Source of the DNA: Bullera alba | Taxonomy: Eukaryota > Basidiomycota > Tremellomycetes > Tremellales > Bulleraceae | Direction of reading: 5' to 3' | Assembly: GCA_001600095.1 (NCBI GenBank) | Contig: BCIX01000003.1 | Location: forward strand, 186,001-250,000 | DNA length: 64,000 nt | Shown: positions 36,517-50,536 of the stretch, piece by piece | Numbering within the stretch: the first letter of the stretch is position 1 | How the letters are laid out: every line of letters begins with the position of its first letter | Program-made: the position numbers and the translations under genes | The notes under the pieces: model-generated | Seen by the model: only the letters and a program-made list of their open reading frames with translations | Database searches by the model: none | Told to the model about the DNA's origin: nothing

Positions 36517-37805
36517 CGTGGGGATTTGGTCCGAGTAGTGTCGGTCAAAGGGAGGTTTGATCTATAGGGCTGTCCGGTCGAGGATATCCCTTTCTATAAA
36601 GTCGATGCGGAGATGTTCACTGGATACGGTGACAAGAGACGAGCCGGTAGTCTTCTTGTAACGCGGAGATAATGACACCGGTAGGATGTGCTGCAATAGC
36701 GGGACGATAGTGGTGATCGGGTTCAGGCGATTTGTGTTGCAGCACAAACTCTTCTTCAGAAGAATTATCCCATTCGAAGCTAGGTGCGCGATTGTAAGAG
36801 GCTGTAGACGATGTAGCTGGGTGACGGTCCCAGCGGACAAAGGTCTTGTTGGATAGTCGCTTTCAAGCCAAGTTATGGTGGTTTCTCCCCAGAGTCAATC
36901 AATGCAAGGATCAGGGGCGGAAGGCGGAGTAGCGAGGCAGGCGTGGAGCTGGAGCGGGGAGCGGTGGTACAGCGTGGCATGTGGGAGTATGGAGGTGTCG
37001 AGTCGGGGATTGATGAGGAAAGAAGAGGATAAAGGATCATCAGCATTGACCCTCTTCCACATCTACACGAGACTTATAGCTCGAGCTCAACTCACAATCG
37101 CACGTCTCCTCGGATGGTCACAACGGAATAGCCACTATTTGGTAATTTTCTTTTCATCGATATCGTTCAGTCCTATGGCGGGACGGTGGGGGTGGGGGTT
37201 GAGTATAGCTTGGGGGTTGTGAGTCGCGGTGACTCGGGTCGACTATGGGTGCCTTTGAGTGGTTTGGTCTGGATGGATGTAGCTTGGTGACTGATGCGTG
37301 GTGTCAGATACTGTGTCTGACTCGAGTGAGCTGTTCGAGACAAGGTGTCAACGTTGAGCAGCTTTTACACGAATCGAAAGCGAGACAATTGGGAGCGATA
37401 GGGGTGCAACCCAGGTGGTCATAGGGGGTAAAAATATCCTAATTGTTACGTCCGCCCAGATAAGGATATTGTCCAGGTCAACAATCCCCGCTTTTCTGAT
37501 TAGCTTTTTCCCGTGAGTTGTAATGCCAGATTTAGGCGCTTATTAGGAAAATTGAGGCTCTTCATCCAGATCTCAAATCCCTCATTACAAACGTGAGCCT
37601 ATTCCAGTCTCGTCATAGGCCCAGTGGCGCGCCTAATCCCCCCTACTTCCGGTTGTTTCCGGACCGACTACCCTTTCGAACGCTGTATTCAACCGGGGCA
37701 AAGTACCGACTCGTTCACTCGTCGCTCAGTCAAGAGTCTACTGCTTGGTCTTCACCTACTCACCACAACTCTGTATCCACCCTAAAAGAAGATCACCTCT
37801 TCAGT
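36517..37805. other. Divergent intergenic region of 1.3 kb
   Basis: Promoters of the hypothetical gene (-) and the mitochondrial aspartate aminotransferase (+). One GATAAG is present at 37459-37464. No further gene is supported. Confidence 0.65.
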
Positions 37806-39780
<1,975 letters not shown>

Positions 39781-39831
39781 GCCGCAGGCCGTAGGCCTGG
39801 CCCGTAGGCCATAAGCCGTAGGCTGTAGGCA
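39781..39831 (+). repeat. GCCGTAG-type degenerate tandem repeat
   Basis: Starting right after the aminotransferase stop codon, about seven copies of a 7-nt unit near gccgtag follow each other with small changes. It is in the 3' untranslated region. Confidence 0.85.
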
Positions 39832-40076
39832 GTATGCTTGTTGTCAGGGGAGTAGCTTGTAGATAGAAGTTAGAATCGCTCAAATGTCATTGTCGTTGTC
39901 ACTTGCAACCACCATGCTCTACCTACCTACTAGCCGGCTTTTTGCTACAACCGGGTAAAGGGAAGACCGTTTGGTCATCCGAGTCTCCAATTCATTTTGG
40001 CTTCTCATCTTCACTTCACTCTTCAGTGTCTTCACATTATTCTCAACAACACCACTTCGTCAAGATACGACGCACG

Positions 40077-41196
40077 ATGCGCCAGGACATGATCCACAAT
40101 GCCGTGCTGTTCCTCCAGGATCCAAAGGTCCAGTCGTCGTCGCTCACCTCCCGCATCGAGTTTCTCGAGGCAAAGGGGCTCAACGAAGCTGAGATTGAGG
40201 AATCGCTCAAGCGGGCCAAGCAGCAGAGCGCCGGCTCCCAGAGCGCCAGCTCTGCCACGCCCTTCAGTGGAGGGGGCTTCGGTTGGGAGACACAGACGCA
40301 GAGGCCGGAACCCCCGAGGCGAGACTGGAGGGATTTGTTCGTGAGTCCAGCCGCCTTTGGTCCGTTGCACGGGTGGCAGCTGACATGACTAATCGTAGAT
40401 CATGGCGGTGATCTCGGGCGGGATGGTGTATGGATTTTCAACGCTAGCAAAGGTGAGTCCCGTTCTGCTGGCAATGGCAAGACCCCTACCCCCGGATCAA
40501 TGCTGACCCTCTGCCTCTGCTAGAAATACCTCATGCCGCACTTGAAACCCCCGACAACGACCTCGTTCCAACAAACGTCGGCAGAGCTGTCGCAGCAGTA
40601 TGACGATGCGGCAAAGCTCCTCTCCGAATTGTCTAATCACACGACCGCTCTCCAGCAGGGGCTGGAGGGCGATCGAGAGCGCGTCAACAAGGTCGTGGAG
40701 GAGGTCGAAGAGGCCGTCAAGGCCGTCAGGGGCAATGAGGAGCGGTGGCGGGATGAGATGCGCGAAGTTCGGGGGGAGGTGGAGAGCGTGAGAGAGTTGG
40801 TCCCCAAGGTCAGCTCCCATAATGTTATCTCGTCGGCGCTGACCCGCGCAGATGATTGAGAAACACGCTGCGTCGCAGACGGCAGCGCTGAATGATCTCC
40901 AGAGCGAACTGAGATCCTTGAAGACGCTCTTGCAATCAAGACAACCTGCGACGCCGGCGAATGGAACCGGGCGCAACGTGTCCGCAACGACGGCCGCGGC
41001 CAATGCGCTCTTGACGCCCAAAGGACGTGGCATCCCCGCTTGGCAGATGGCCAGTGGCTCAGCGCCGACCGCAGGAGGCACCGCCGGAGGCGAGGAGAAG
41101 GGCGCTGGCGGCGGCGGCGGCGGCGGTAGCGGACAGACATCCCCGGGATCTTCACTGGAAGGCAGCGCGGTCGTCGTGGAGGGCGAGGCGCCATGA
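40077..41196 (+). CDS. PEX14: Peroxisomal docking protein PEX14
   Basis: This peroxisomal membrane protein receives cargo-loaded PEX5 at the import pore. The start MRQDMIHNAVLFLQDPKVQ with SRIEFLEAKGLNEAEIEESL is the conserved PEX14 N-terminal domain that binds PEX5 aromatic motifs. A hydrophobic segment, IMAVISGGMVYGFSTLA, follows DWRDLF and is the membrane anchor. After it comes a long coiled coil (LSQQYDDAAKLLSELSNHTT to REVRGEVESVRELVPK). The tail is low-complexity with a Gly run and ends VVVEGEAP. Three introns interrupt the gene, after LF, after LAK and after VPK. Upstream frame continues without a stop but ATG 40077 is the family start. The length is near that of other fungal PEX14 proteins. 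Confidence 0.93.
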
Positions 41197-41765
41197 GTGC
41201 TTGGAAGTCTGGGACTTGTGGGCGCAGGTGTCGCAGAGGGGTCGTAGGTTGAGCACCGGGCGATGTAGGAGGTATTGCAACTCACGTCCAGAGAGACGCA
41301 CTACGCAGATGCTCGTACGGGTTGCTGCCGACACGCTCATCCGACTCGCTTCACAACTCAGTCTAGATGCAGTACTGATCCCTTGGTCGCTCCTTCTGCT
41401 TGCGATGTATCTGACGTATCTGACTCGCTGGCCGCCATCCTCATTCTCGCTACGCAATTGACAGCGCTCGTCCCACGGTACAAGGTAGCGCTCAGTCCGA
41501 CCGAAACACGGATATACCACTGCGCCGCACCGCAGCCTACCGCAACACAAGCCGCTGTCACTGCAAGCATGCATACACGATCGGGCACTAGATGATACTC
41601 GTAGTCTAATAGTGCTACAGGCGGATCAAGCTCACTCCGCGCTCAAATACAACAAACTCAACGCACCCCAACTGCGGTCCCCACTGCCCCTTCTTCGAGC
41701 TTCCAGCACTCCCTAGTCCCTCCTGCATCAAGCTTCAAGCACTCCCCCCTCCCAGCCTAGCTCGT
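41197..41765. other. Convergent intergenic region
   Basis: 3' flanks of PEX14 and MPH1. A 9-bp duplication gtatctgac occurs at about 41407-41424. No gene seen. Confidence 0.65.
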
Positions 41766-44700
41766 CTAGGCAAAGGACGAGTCGAGCGGATCACTTTGTG
41801 TCGGCGCTACCCATCGTCAGCGGTCCATCCACAATCTCTCACCCCGACTCACTGGCATAATCGACGTTTTCGTCATCGCAGATAAAGCTCCCCAATTCAT
41901 AGTCGCTCTGAGTCTCCTCGCCGCCTCCTCGTGCCGGCTCGTCCTCGTCGGTGATGTACACTGGAATCCGGGCCTTCGCCAGGAAACCCAATTGCCCATC
42001 CTCGTCTTGGCGAAACTTCAAGCCGGCCCTGTTTCCCAGTTGGGTGGACAAACCGGCGACATAGGCCGCATGCTGGTTGTACCCCTTTGGCGCTTGGGTC
42101 GGGGCAAAGTTCATTCCGGCGAATCTGCGATCGGAATCCGATTCGGCGTCGCTGTCGAGCTCGTCGGGGGATCCAGAGCCGGAGCGTTCGGCGTCGAGGT
42201 CGAACTAGGGGTTTGGGTCAGCTCGAGGCCCGGGGCCGAGAGTCGAGGCTCGAGGCCGAAGGTCGAGGCCCGGAGGGCCGAGAGTTAGAGAAGGAGGAGA
42301 GGGTTGGGGACTCACGTAGATACCAGCCGCGCCTTTTGCCTTCTTCCTCCGCTGTTCTGCCACTGGGGAGCTATCCGCATGTCGACGGCGTAACCTCTTG
42401 GGGGGCAGAAAGGGCGATTCCGATTCATCCCCCTTCACATCATCCAGAGTCATCACCCTCCGCTTGACGGGCCCCGCCTCCCTGTCATCCGAGGACGGCA
42501 CAATGGCCCGAGGCTTCCTGCCTATCGGTCGCACGGGCTGCGTCTGATCATGCGACGACCGCGCTCTAGAGGTCAGGGGAACCAAAGGCGACGGCGTTGT
42601 GTCGGGTACAGGCGGAGGAGGCATCCCAACCCCCGACTTCCTCGAGGGTCCCGGAGTCGTCGGGTTCTTCTTGAGGCCTATGATCCTAGCACGGGCAGCT
42701 GGATTCGGCACAGGCATCGGCATCGGACTGATCGGCTTGGGATCAGTCCCCGGCTTCGACTTTGGATTGGCCGTGGTGAGGACTTCGTCCTCCATGTCGT
42801 CCCAGCTGAAGTCGATGGGATCGAGCTGGCTGAATCCCGCTCTCGCCGCCGTGCGCGGCGATAATCGCGCCTTGGCTGTGTTCTCTTGCTTCGGCTGCAG
42901 GACCGACTTGTGATCGTCGAACACCTTATTGGGGGAGGAGGAAGCTGGCGGACTTGACGGCGCTCGCGTTGGTATATGCCGCCGTAGCGGTCCTTCGAAG
43001 TTGAAAAAGTCCAGTCCGGATCCAATACCTTCCTTCCCACTGGCACCCTCGGGAGTGACGCGAGCCTGCTTTGGCGGAGGAGTCGCCTTGGACGATATCG
43101 TGATGGGCGCTGGCTTCGTCTTTGCCTGCTTCACCGGTCTGGTCACGTCGATCACCTCCACCCCGTCGTCCCCCTGATCCCCCAGGCCGAGGTCGTCCTC
43201 GGAATCGCTGACTATCGTCACCGCCGACGAGTCCTTCGTCGGCTTCGGCTTCGGCTTCGGCTTCGGCTTTGGTTTGGTGACCGCGGCAGACTTCTTGGGA
43301 ACCGTCCGGTTCGTCGGATTTCCAGGTATATGCCCAAAGAGCAATTCCGCCTCTCGCTCCTCCTCCTCCGTGTCCCCTTCTTCCTCCTCCTCATCGGACA
43401 GGACCGCTACACCACTCTTACGCTTCGTCCCACCCTTCATCTTATCCTTGGGCAGGCCCGCACGGCGTAAGAGCTCGGCGACGGTTTTGAATCCTTCATG
43501 TCCTCCCTCTGGAATCTCATGCCCTCGACCCTTGGCCTTGGCCTTTCCTTTTCCTTTTCCCTTCCCAACCCCGTCCTCGTCTTTGGACTTGGAGATACGG
43601 TCCACACCTGGTAGCTTCTTGCCCTTTTTCTCCGCTGGATCCCAGGGATCCACCTCCATCTCCTGCTCCAAACACGTGGGAAACTCGCCCTGCGGCAACA
43701 ATCGCTCGACGTCGGCAAAGAGCTCGAGGTTTCGCGAATGCAGAATCTCCTCTTGAATGTCGCGATGGGTTTGCTGCGCAGTGTCCCAATTGGAGTCTTC
43801 CCGGTTTTCAGACATGAGGACATGTACCTTGCCATCCCGCTTACGACCGGTCCGTCCAATCCGCTGCAGCTAGACTCAAAGTCAGCCCGAGCTCGAATGG
43901 ATGAAAACAGTGGACGTACCAGCTTGATGGACTGCTTGGGCATGTCGTAAATGACGACAAAGTCTACTTCACCAATATCCAATCCCTCCTCCCCGATCGA
44001 GGTCGAGACCAGTACGTTGTATTTACCCTCTTTGAACTCGGCAATGGTCTGCACCGAAGACGATTAGCAGGTTCTCCTTGGCTCAATCCAAGGTAGCTCG
44101 CACCCACCCTCTTCTGTTCCTTCTGGTTGAACCCCTTGTCAATCTCCTGTTTGCCCTGGGACTGCCCGACAAACTTGGTCGCGCTGATCAGTCCGGGGTG
44201 CTCATTCAACATGTCCTGTGAGTATGATCAGCTGCGCTCCACTTATCCACCATAGATTTCAGGTACGCGAAACTCACCACGACTTCGAGGACACACTCGC
44301 GGAACGAGCAAAACACCATTGCTCTAGTGTCGTTGACTGTATCGTGGGTTTTGGCATCATCGGCAGCTTGGGCAAAGTGCGCAAGAAGCTACGCAGGGTT
44401 TGTCAGTCGCCTTCATAGCCCAATTACTTGTCATGGTGAACAGTGGTAAACCCGAGTATTGGACTCACCAGCTCGAGGGTCTTTTGCATCTTTGGATGTT
44501 TGTCGGCTTTCGTCTTGCCACCTTTTCCGATCCGGATACAATTCATCTCTGCCTCGACGTCCCGGAGGAGCCTGTGGAATTCAGTGTTGTTGCGAAGCGA
44601 GGTGGCATTCCCCTTTGACGTTGCTTTCTTGCCTTGTTGCGTGGTGTTCCCCGCGAGCTCGGTCAGGACCGTGTGGAACATGCCAATAGAGAATTCGAGC

Positions 44701-46729
44701 TGCGTTCAGAGCGCAGTATCAGCAAGTCGTGGATCTTTGTCAAGAGGATTGGGGATAGACTGACCAAGTGACCCATTGCCCGAGCCATCTTCTCCAACGA
44801 TGTCAACGAGCCAACTGCCCATTTGAGCCCCGAATTCCGGTCCCGCATAATCTCCATCTTTTTGGCAGTGAGCCTGAATGGCTTGAGGCGCTTGCAGTCC
44901 AAGTCCCTCTCATTCAAGATATCCTTCGGGATCAATTTGGCCACGTAGGGCTACGACGCTTTAGTATCAGTTTGCTCGAGCCGATGGTCCAGAGAACCCA
45001 CCTTCATTATGGCCTCCCATCGATCCCGAAAGCCCTCAATCTCGTCAGTCATGCTGACAATGTGTTTCTCCGTATGCTAAGTGTGGTGTGATTAGCTCTT
45101 GCAAGGAGAGTAGGGAGTATCCAGCTGAATGACGCACCTTGTCATTCATGTATTTCCGGATTTCAGGCGCTTCCGCCTCTCTAATCTCAATACGACTGAT
45201 GTGCAGTGCCTCCACGACATCCTGCACCCTCTCGACGGTGGACCCCGGGGTGGCGGTGAGCGCGAGTACCCTGAAGTACGGGTGGTGAGCGGTGATGTAG
45301 GCGAGAATGGTCGAGTAGGCGTAGTTCCCAGATGCCTTGTGCGCTTCGTCTAAGGGGGGAGTTAGCAATCTCATCACGCGAGCAGCCCTGCAGTTCATGT
45401 ATATAAAGAGGGGAAAGAATGGACTCTACTCACCAAAGACAGCTAAAACAATGTCCAATGGATCGACACTGCCGTTCTTGAGATCATTGTCGAGTGTTTG
45501 AGGGGTACAGTAGAACACCCTCCGTTCGGCCCATAGTTTCGCCCTCTCCTTGGCCGAGACACTCTGTCCCGTCATCACGGCAGCGTCCGCCGATGGGATT
45601 CCACAAGTCAACTGACACGCCTCGATCTGTTGATTGACCAATGGTTTCGTCGGGGCGAGAAAGACAATCTTCCCAGTGGGAAACCACCGATAGACTGTTC
45701 GTCGGAGACTCCATCAGCAAGATATACGATAGGCCCGGGCGCGACCCACAGTTCAGCATCACGACGCCAGCGACAAATGTCTTGCCGAGACCGGTGGGCA
45801 GGGCGACGAGGCAGTTGTCGGTAAAGCACGATCGGATGATTTCGTACTGATACTCCCGCTTGGACTTGTTCGTGGGGTAGATGTATTCTCCCTTTGTGGC
45901 GTCGTTCAATAAGTGCCTCTGCGGGGGGTACTCTGCGGCTGCAAGTTCACATCAGTCACCCCCCTCGTCTAGAGCTTAGCAGAACGTTGTACTCACTCAT
46001 ATCCACCAGGGGCTTTGGACCCGGGACTAATGGCTCGAAATCTTCATCCTCATCTTCCTCCTGGTCATCCCCCTCTTGGCCCCATGATCTAGGCTGGAAC
46101 TTTCCCTTTCCCTTGACGATCCTCCGACCGCTTTCTGCAAACTTTGTCCTGTCCCACCGTTTGCCCTTTGTCACCTGCGACTCCTTCCGAAAGTTCAAGT
46201 GGAGTTGAAATCCATCGCCAGAACTAGACGTCCGCCCAAGACCAGCTTTGCCAGGAGGGGCCCTCGAGCCCGACGAGGGTAGTGGTCCTTTGGACCATGG
46301 GAGGAGGGACTGCGTCCTGAGTGGTTGTCGGGGGTTTGCATCGAGCGCGAGGAGGTCTTCGGGGGCGATAGTGAAATCGTCAAAGTCGTCCGACGAGGGA
46401 GCGATGGCTTTTCTCTGCGAGACTTTGAGCTCTGGAGCACTCTTCTGCTGAACCAAGCGTTTGGGATTCGAGGTGGAAGCAAAGTTGAGCCGACCGACAC
46501 TGCCATTGTGTTTACTCGAACTCGTGCTCGCACTTGTACCGCCATTGCCTCCCCGCCCGGGAGCTTCGGCCAGCGTTGAAGCCGAGGTGGAGGGTCTCAG
46601 AGTATTCCTAGAGGGCCCTGCCGCGTCACCATTTGTACCTCCTGTGTTGGCATTCGCGGCGATGTTGTCCACGGCCTGGAGGAACGAGTCGTCCATTACG
46701 AAATCATCAAAGTCGTCGATGTCGGACAT
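41766..46729 (-). CDS. MPH1: FANCM-family DNA helicase MPH1
   Basis: A 3'-5' DNA helicase/translocase that processes stalled forks and D-loops in the nucleus. The start is MSDIDDFDDFVMDDSFLQAV, followed by a disordered acidic and Ser-rich region. The helicase core has YPTNKSKREYQYEIIRSCF, Walker A ALPTGLGKTFVAG, APTKPLVNQQIEACQ, DEAHKASGNYAYS and ALTATPGS. The second lobe has NVLVSTSIGEEGLDIGEVDF, QRIGRTGRKRDGKVHVL and a FANCM-type insert of helices between lobes. The C-terminal third is disordered, Lys/Pro/Ser-rich, with a KP repeat. No ERCC4 nuclease domain follows, as in fungal MPH1. The end is ambiguous. Reading on gives TGA at 41839, but a GTGAGT donor after DYA with a CTGACGATGGGTAG acceptor extends it to SDPLDSSFA and TAG at 41766, which I prefer. 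Confidence 0.92.
43241..43270. repeat. MPH1: Hexanucleotide repeat coding a Lys-Pro run in MPH1
   Basis: ggcttc is repeated in tandem (read on +), encoding a run of alternating Lys and Pro in the disordered C-terminal region of MPH1. Confidence 0.85.
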
Positions 46730-47271
46730 GATTCGCGGGTTCAAGCGTGCGTTGGGTGACTGGTGTTTATCGACATGGTTCCAAGATTCAACTCGAGCCA
46801 AGATATACACTCCTAGCTTCCTCCCTGTCTATGCCCCAAGGTGTGAGATGTGTACAGGCGATGTTGAGCAGGACATTACATTGACTTCTTTTGGATGACA
46901 AGACACACGCGTTGGATGAATCTACGCGAATGATGGGTGGCAAACTGAACACGTGGCAATCACGTGATATGATGCGGAGACCCCACAAGGATGCTAATCT
47001 CCCGAGTTCCGAGTCGGTCATGTAAAGTCGTGTATTCTCGAGTGGTGTAGAGGTCGACATGGTAGTGACAACGCAATCAGACCTGTAGGTAGAGCGTTAA
47101 GAGGCTGCTATTGACCTGTCAGACACCTTGCAACTCATCTCCGTGACAATTCTACCCTTTTGGAGCAAGTGAAGAGACGGAACCACCGAAAACCGACAGT
47201 CTCAAGTATATAGGCCCTCTACCGCACTGATAAGAGCGATGCGAGTCCAGTCGGACTCGAAAGACAACACG
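46730..47271. other. Divergent promoter region
   Basis: Shared upstream region of MPH1 (-) and the fusion enzyme gene (+). No gene or clear motif identified. Confidence 0.65.
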
Positions 47272-50270
47272 ATGGCCGAGACACATGAATGTGAGTGAAT
47301 ATCAATCAGAAAGGCGTCGTGATAGCTCACACACCTCAGTCTTCTTCTATGGCACCTTGCTGGTGCCTGCCATCGTGGCCCGAGTGCTCGGCCGGGAGTG
47401 CAGTGATCTGACTTTCCAAGAGGCCATACTGCCAGTAGGTCGCCATCAGGGCATTTTATTCTTCGAAAGATTGACAGGAGCATAGGGATACACCCGACAT
47501 TGTGTGAAAGGCGAGGACTACCCCGCGGTGATCAGTACGAACCAGACGAAGGATCTGACGGGGGAAGAGTGAGCAGCTGTCGCTTTGCTTGTACAGGCCG
47601 AGAGTAAGGTATTGAATTCGCTCTCCAGCGTCAGCAAGCTGGACCTGAGTACCAGAGGAACTTTGGTCTCCGGTCTTACCATCAAAGACGTCAAAGCGCT
47701 CGACATATTCGAAGGCCCGGTTAGTAGAGGCGCTCAATGTGCGATACAAGCTGACTTTTTCCGTTCGTAGGAGTATGCCAGGAATCGCCTACCGATTCAC
47801 ATCCTCCCTGCATCCAGTCCTGCCTCCAACGACGGCATTGACGCCGGTGGGGCTGAAGATACCAATGCCCAGGCGTGGGTGTACGTCTGGGGCGAGAGTC
47901 TCTCCCTTCTGGAAGCAAAGATATGGAGGTGAGACCAACTCCGCCACTCATCCCACTACTTGTACCGCAAGCGTGCTGATGGCCCGCAGCTTTGACGAGT
48001 TCATGAAGGAGAAAGCGCACCTGTGGGCTGGAACCGGCAAGACGAACTACTTTGACGATGTGGAGCGTCAAAGAGTCTCGAGTCCTGTCGAGAGCAAGGT
48101 TCCGCAAGAATTCCCTGGGGCGGACGAGTCTGCCATCGAGGGCAGGGTCCTTGAGGGATATCCCGACTTTGGGCATAACATGCTGAAGTACTGGAAGTTT
48201 GACCCGAAATGTACGTCTTCCTTCCAAGATGGACATTAGCTGACTTTTACTAGATGTCAACTTGAATCACGGTACGACCTCTTCACCTTGTCTCTCGAGG
48301 ATACCGCTGACTCTCTGCAGGCAGTTATGGCTCCCCGCCAAAGCCCGTCTTGGACGCCATGCACAAGTTGTCCGATCAGTGCGAAGCCATGCCAGACCTG
48401 TTCATGCGACGGTCTTACCTGCCAATCCTGAACGAGATCAGGGGTCAATTGGCCGATATGCTCGGCGCGCAAACTGAAGAAGTGGTCATCGTACCAAATG
48501 CCACTCAGGGACTCAACAATGTCCTCCGTGAGATCGACTGGAAGCAAGGCGACGTGATTGCATACTGTGAGTCTCCCCCTCCATCAACAGCGAAGCAAAC
48601 GCTCACTCTGACACAGACTCAACTACCTACGGCGCTGTGGGCCAGACTATCAAGTACATTGCCGACAAAAACCCAGTCACCATCGAGCGGATCGACCTCC
48701 GATTCCCATGCTCCCATGCCGAAGTGCTCAAAAAGACGGAAGAGCTGTTTAGCAAGTATAACGCGCTCGCCAAGCCAGATTACTCTGGCGAGAACAAACC
48801 AATTGGCATAACGGCCCATTCCCGGATTCGGATGCTAGTCGTCGATACGATCGCCAGTAATCCGGGGTAAGTCAGGCTCCCGCGCATACCAGGTGGCATA
48901 GCTGACAAAAGGGGATCAGGGTGGTATACCCCTGGGTAGAGGCTGTTCGCCTGTGTAAGAAGTATGGAGTGCTGAGCGTGGTCGACGGGGCGCATTCCAT
49001 CGGTCAGCATAAAGTCGATGTCAAGGCCTCAGACTGCGACTTCTTCGTCACGGTGAGTCGGGCTCCAGTGTTGTCAGTATCGTCAGTAGAGGAGGTGGTG
49101 TTGACCTGAACGGCGTAGAACTGCCATAAATGGCTCATGAGGTGAGTCCAGCTCAACGAACCAGACGTGTACCGCACTTTGGCAGACGCGTAAAGCTGAT
49201 CGCATCCACAGTCATCGAGGCGGGTCCGTGCTGTATGTGCCCAGAAGGTGAGTCTTCAGACTCCAGCCACTCGTTCCGAGCAAGGCTTTGCAAGGCAGCT
49301 GACCATGTGCTCGGCAGAAACCAACACCTCATCCGCTCTACCATCCCCACGTCGCACGAGTACGAATCGACCAAGTACCCCACCGAGGGGATCCACCGCG
49401 AGTGGACCTGGCTTCGTCAGGTCAGTTGGCTCTCACATTCCAAGCACAGACCGGGCTGAGCTTTGAGCAGTATGAATGGACTGGAACCCAGGATTTCACC
49501 CAGTTTTTCAGTATAAAAGCCGCCTTGCAATTCAGGAAGGATATCGGCGGGGAGGAGAGGATCATGGCATATTGTCATAGTCTGGCGGTTCAGTGAGTGC
49601 TCTCCTTCCCAGACTCAATCTTTATTTTTCGGACATGTGAGCTGACTCGGGCGGTAGAGGGGGAAGACGGCTGTTCAAGCGATGGGGCACTGAGCTTATG
49701 GAGAATTCGGACCTGTCGGAGGGCGAGTTGACAGCTGCCATGGTGAGTTGCCGACGTAGACACCGTGATTGCTGGGCTGATAGTCCCTAGGTGAATATCG
49801 CGTTGCCGGGGGTGCCAGAGCCTCGGGACGTGGAGGAGCAATACAAGCAAAGGCGATATCTCGAGGATGGGCTATTAGCCAAGCAATGCTTTGCGGCTCC
49901 GGTAAGTCCAGTGTGGGGCAGTTGGACTGCTGTGGAGTGGGAGGAAGGGGCTGACCTTGGCGTAGTACCGACATGGGGATAAGTGGTGGGCAAGATTTTC
50001 TGCCCAGGTATGGAACGAAGTGAGCAGCATCCAGTACCGAGAGTTGATTAAGCTGACTATGCGTCAGGTAAGCGACTTTGACTACGTTGCCGGAGTGCTG
50101 GAGGGCATTTGCGAAGAGATGCGGTGAGTCCAAGGTAGTCCAGTGTGACCTCGGTCAAGTGAGAAATGTCCAGTACTGATCGTATACGCAGTCGTGGCCT
50201 GCATCTCCAACACAAGTCCGATGTTCTGCCGCCGTACAAGCCAGAGGACGTGCCCACCCAGGACGAGTAA
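47272..50270 (+). CDS. Fusion: AIG2/gamma-glutamylcyclotransferase-like domain + class V PLP enzyme
   Basis: Two enzyme modules lie in one spliced reading frame. Residues 1-170 are AIG2-like: the start MAETHEFFFYGTLLVPAIV, then RVLGRECSDLTFQEAILPGY, VKALDIFEGPEYARNRLPI and SFDEFMKEKAHLWAG. From about residue 200 the protein is a class V aminotransferase fold. Its landmarks are FGHNMLKYWKFDPKYVNLNH, GSYGSPPKPV, VPNATQGLNNVLR, VVDGAHSIGQHKVD, and NCHKWLMSHRGGSVLYVPRR with the PLP-binding lysine. HEYESTKYPTEGIHREWTW and WTGTQDFTQFFS follow, and the end is DVPTQDE. The junction lies inside exon 47990-48210, so no splice choice separates the modules. Exons 1-7 are 47272-47290, 47340-47434, 47486-47568, 47656-47719, 47771-47928, 47990-48210 and 48254-48271. 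The PLP half resembles fungal isopenicillin-N-epimerase-like and EgtE/Egt2-type enzymes. The substrate is unknown. Confidence 0.88.
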
Positions 50271-50536
50271 GCTGGCAGTATTGGACACACTGTACTGTGA
50301 TCGCCTTGTCAGCTAGTGTAACACGTAACACGTAAGGACAGGGTCAGGAAGCGATCTTGGGCAGTGTGGCTATAGCATGGATGACTATTTCGTGTGAAGT
50401 GTGAATAGAATCTGAGACTATCTTGTGAATGATGAATCAAGCAGTCAGTATGCGTGTCACACTACAGCGGCGAGAAATCGAGTCTGTCCACCTCTGCATC
50501 CAATACACCAAGTCGTACGAATCTCTCGATGGTGGT

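Noticed and set aside
37459..37464. GATAAG as nitrogen-control site for the aminotransferase
   Set aside because: A single hexamer in 1.3 kb is expected by chance.
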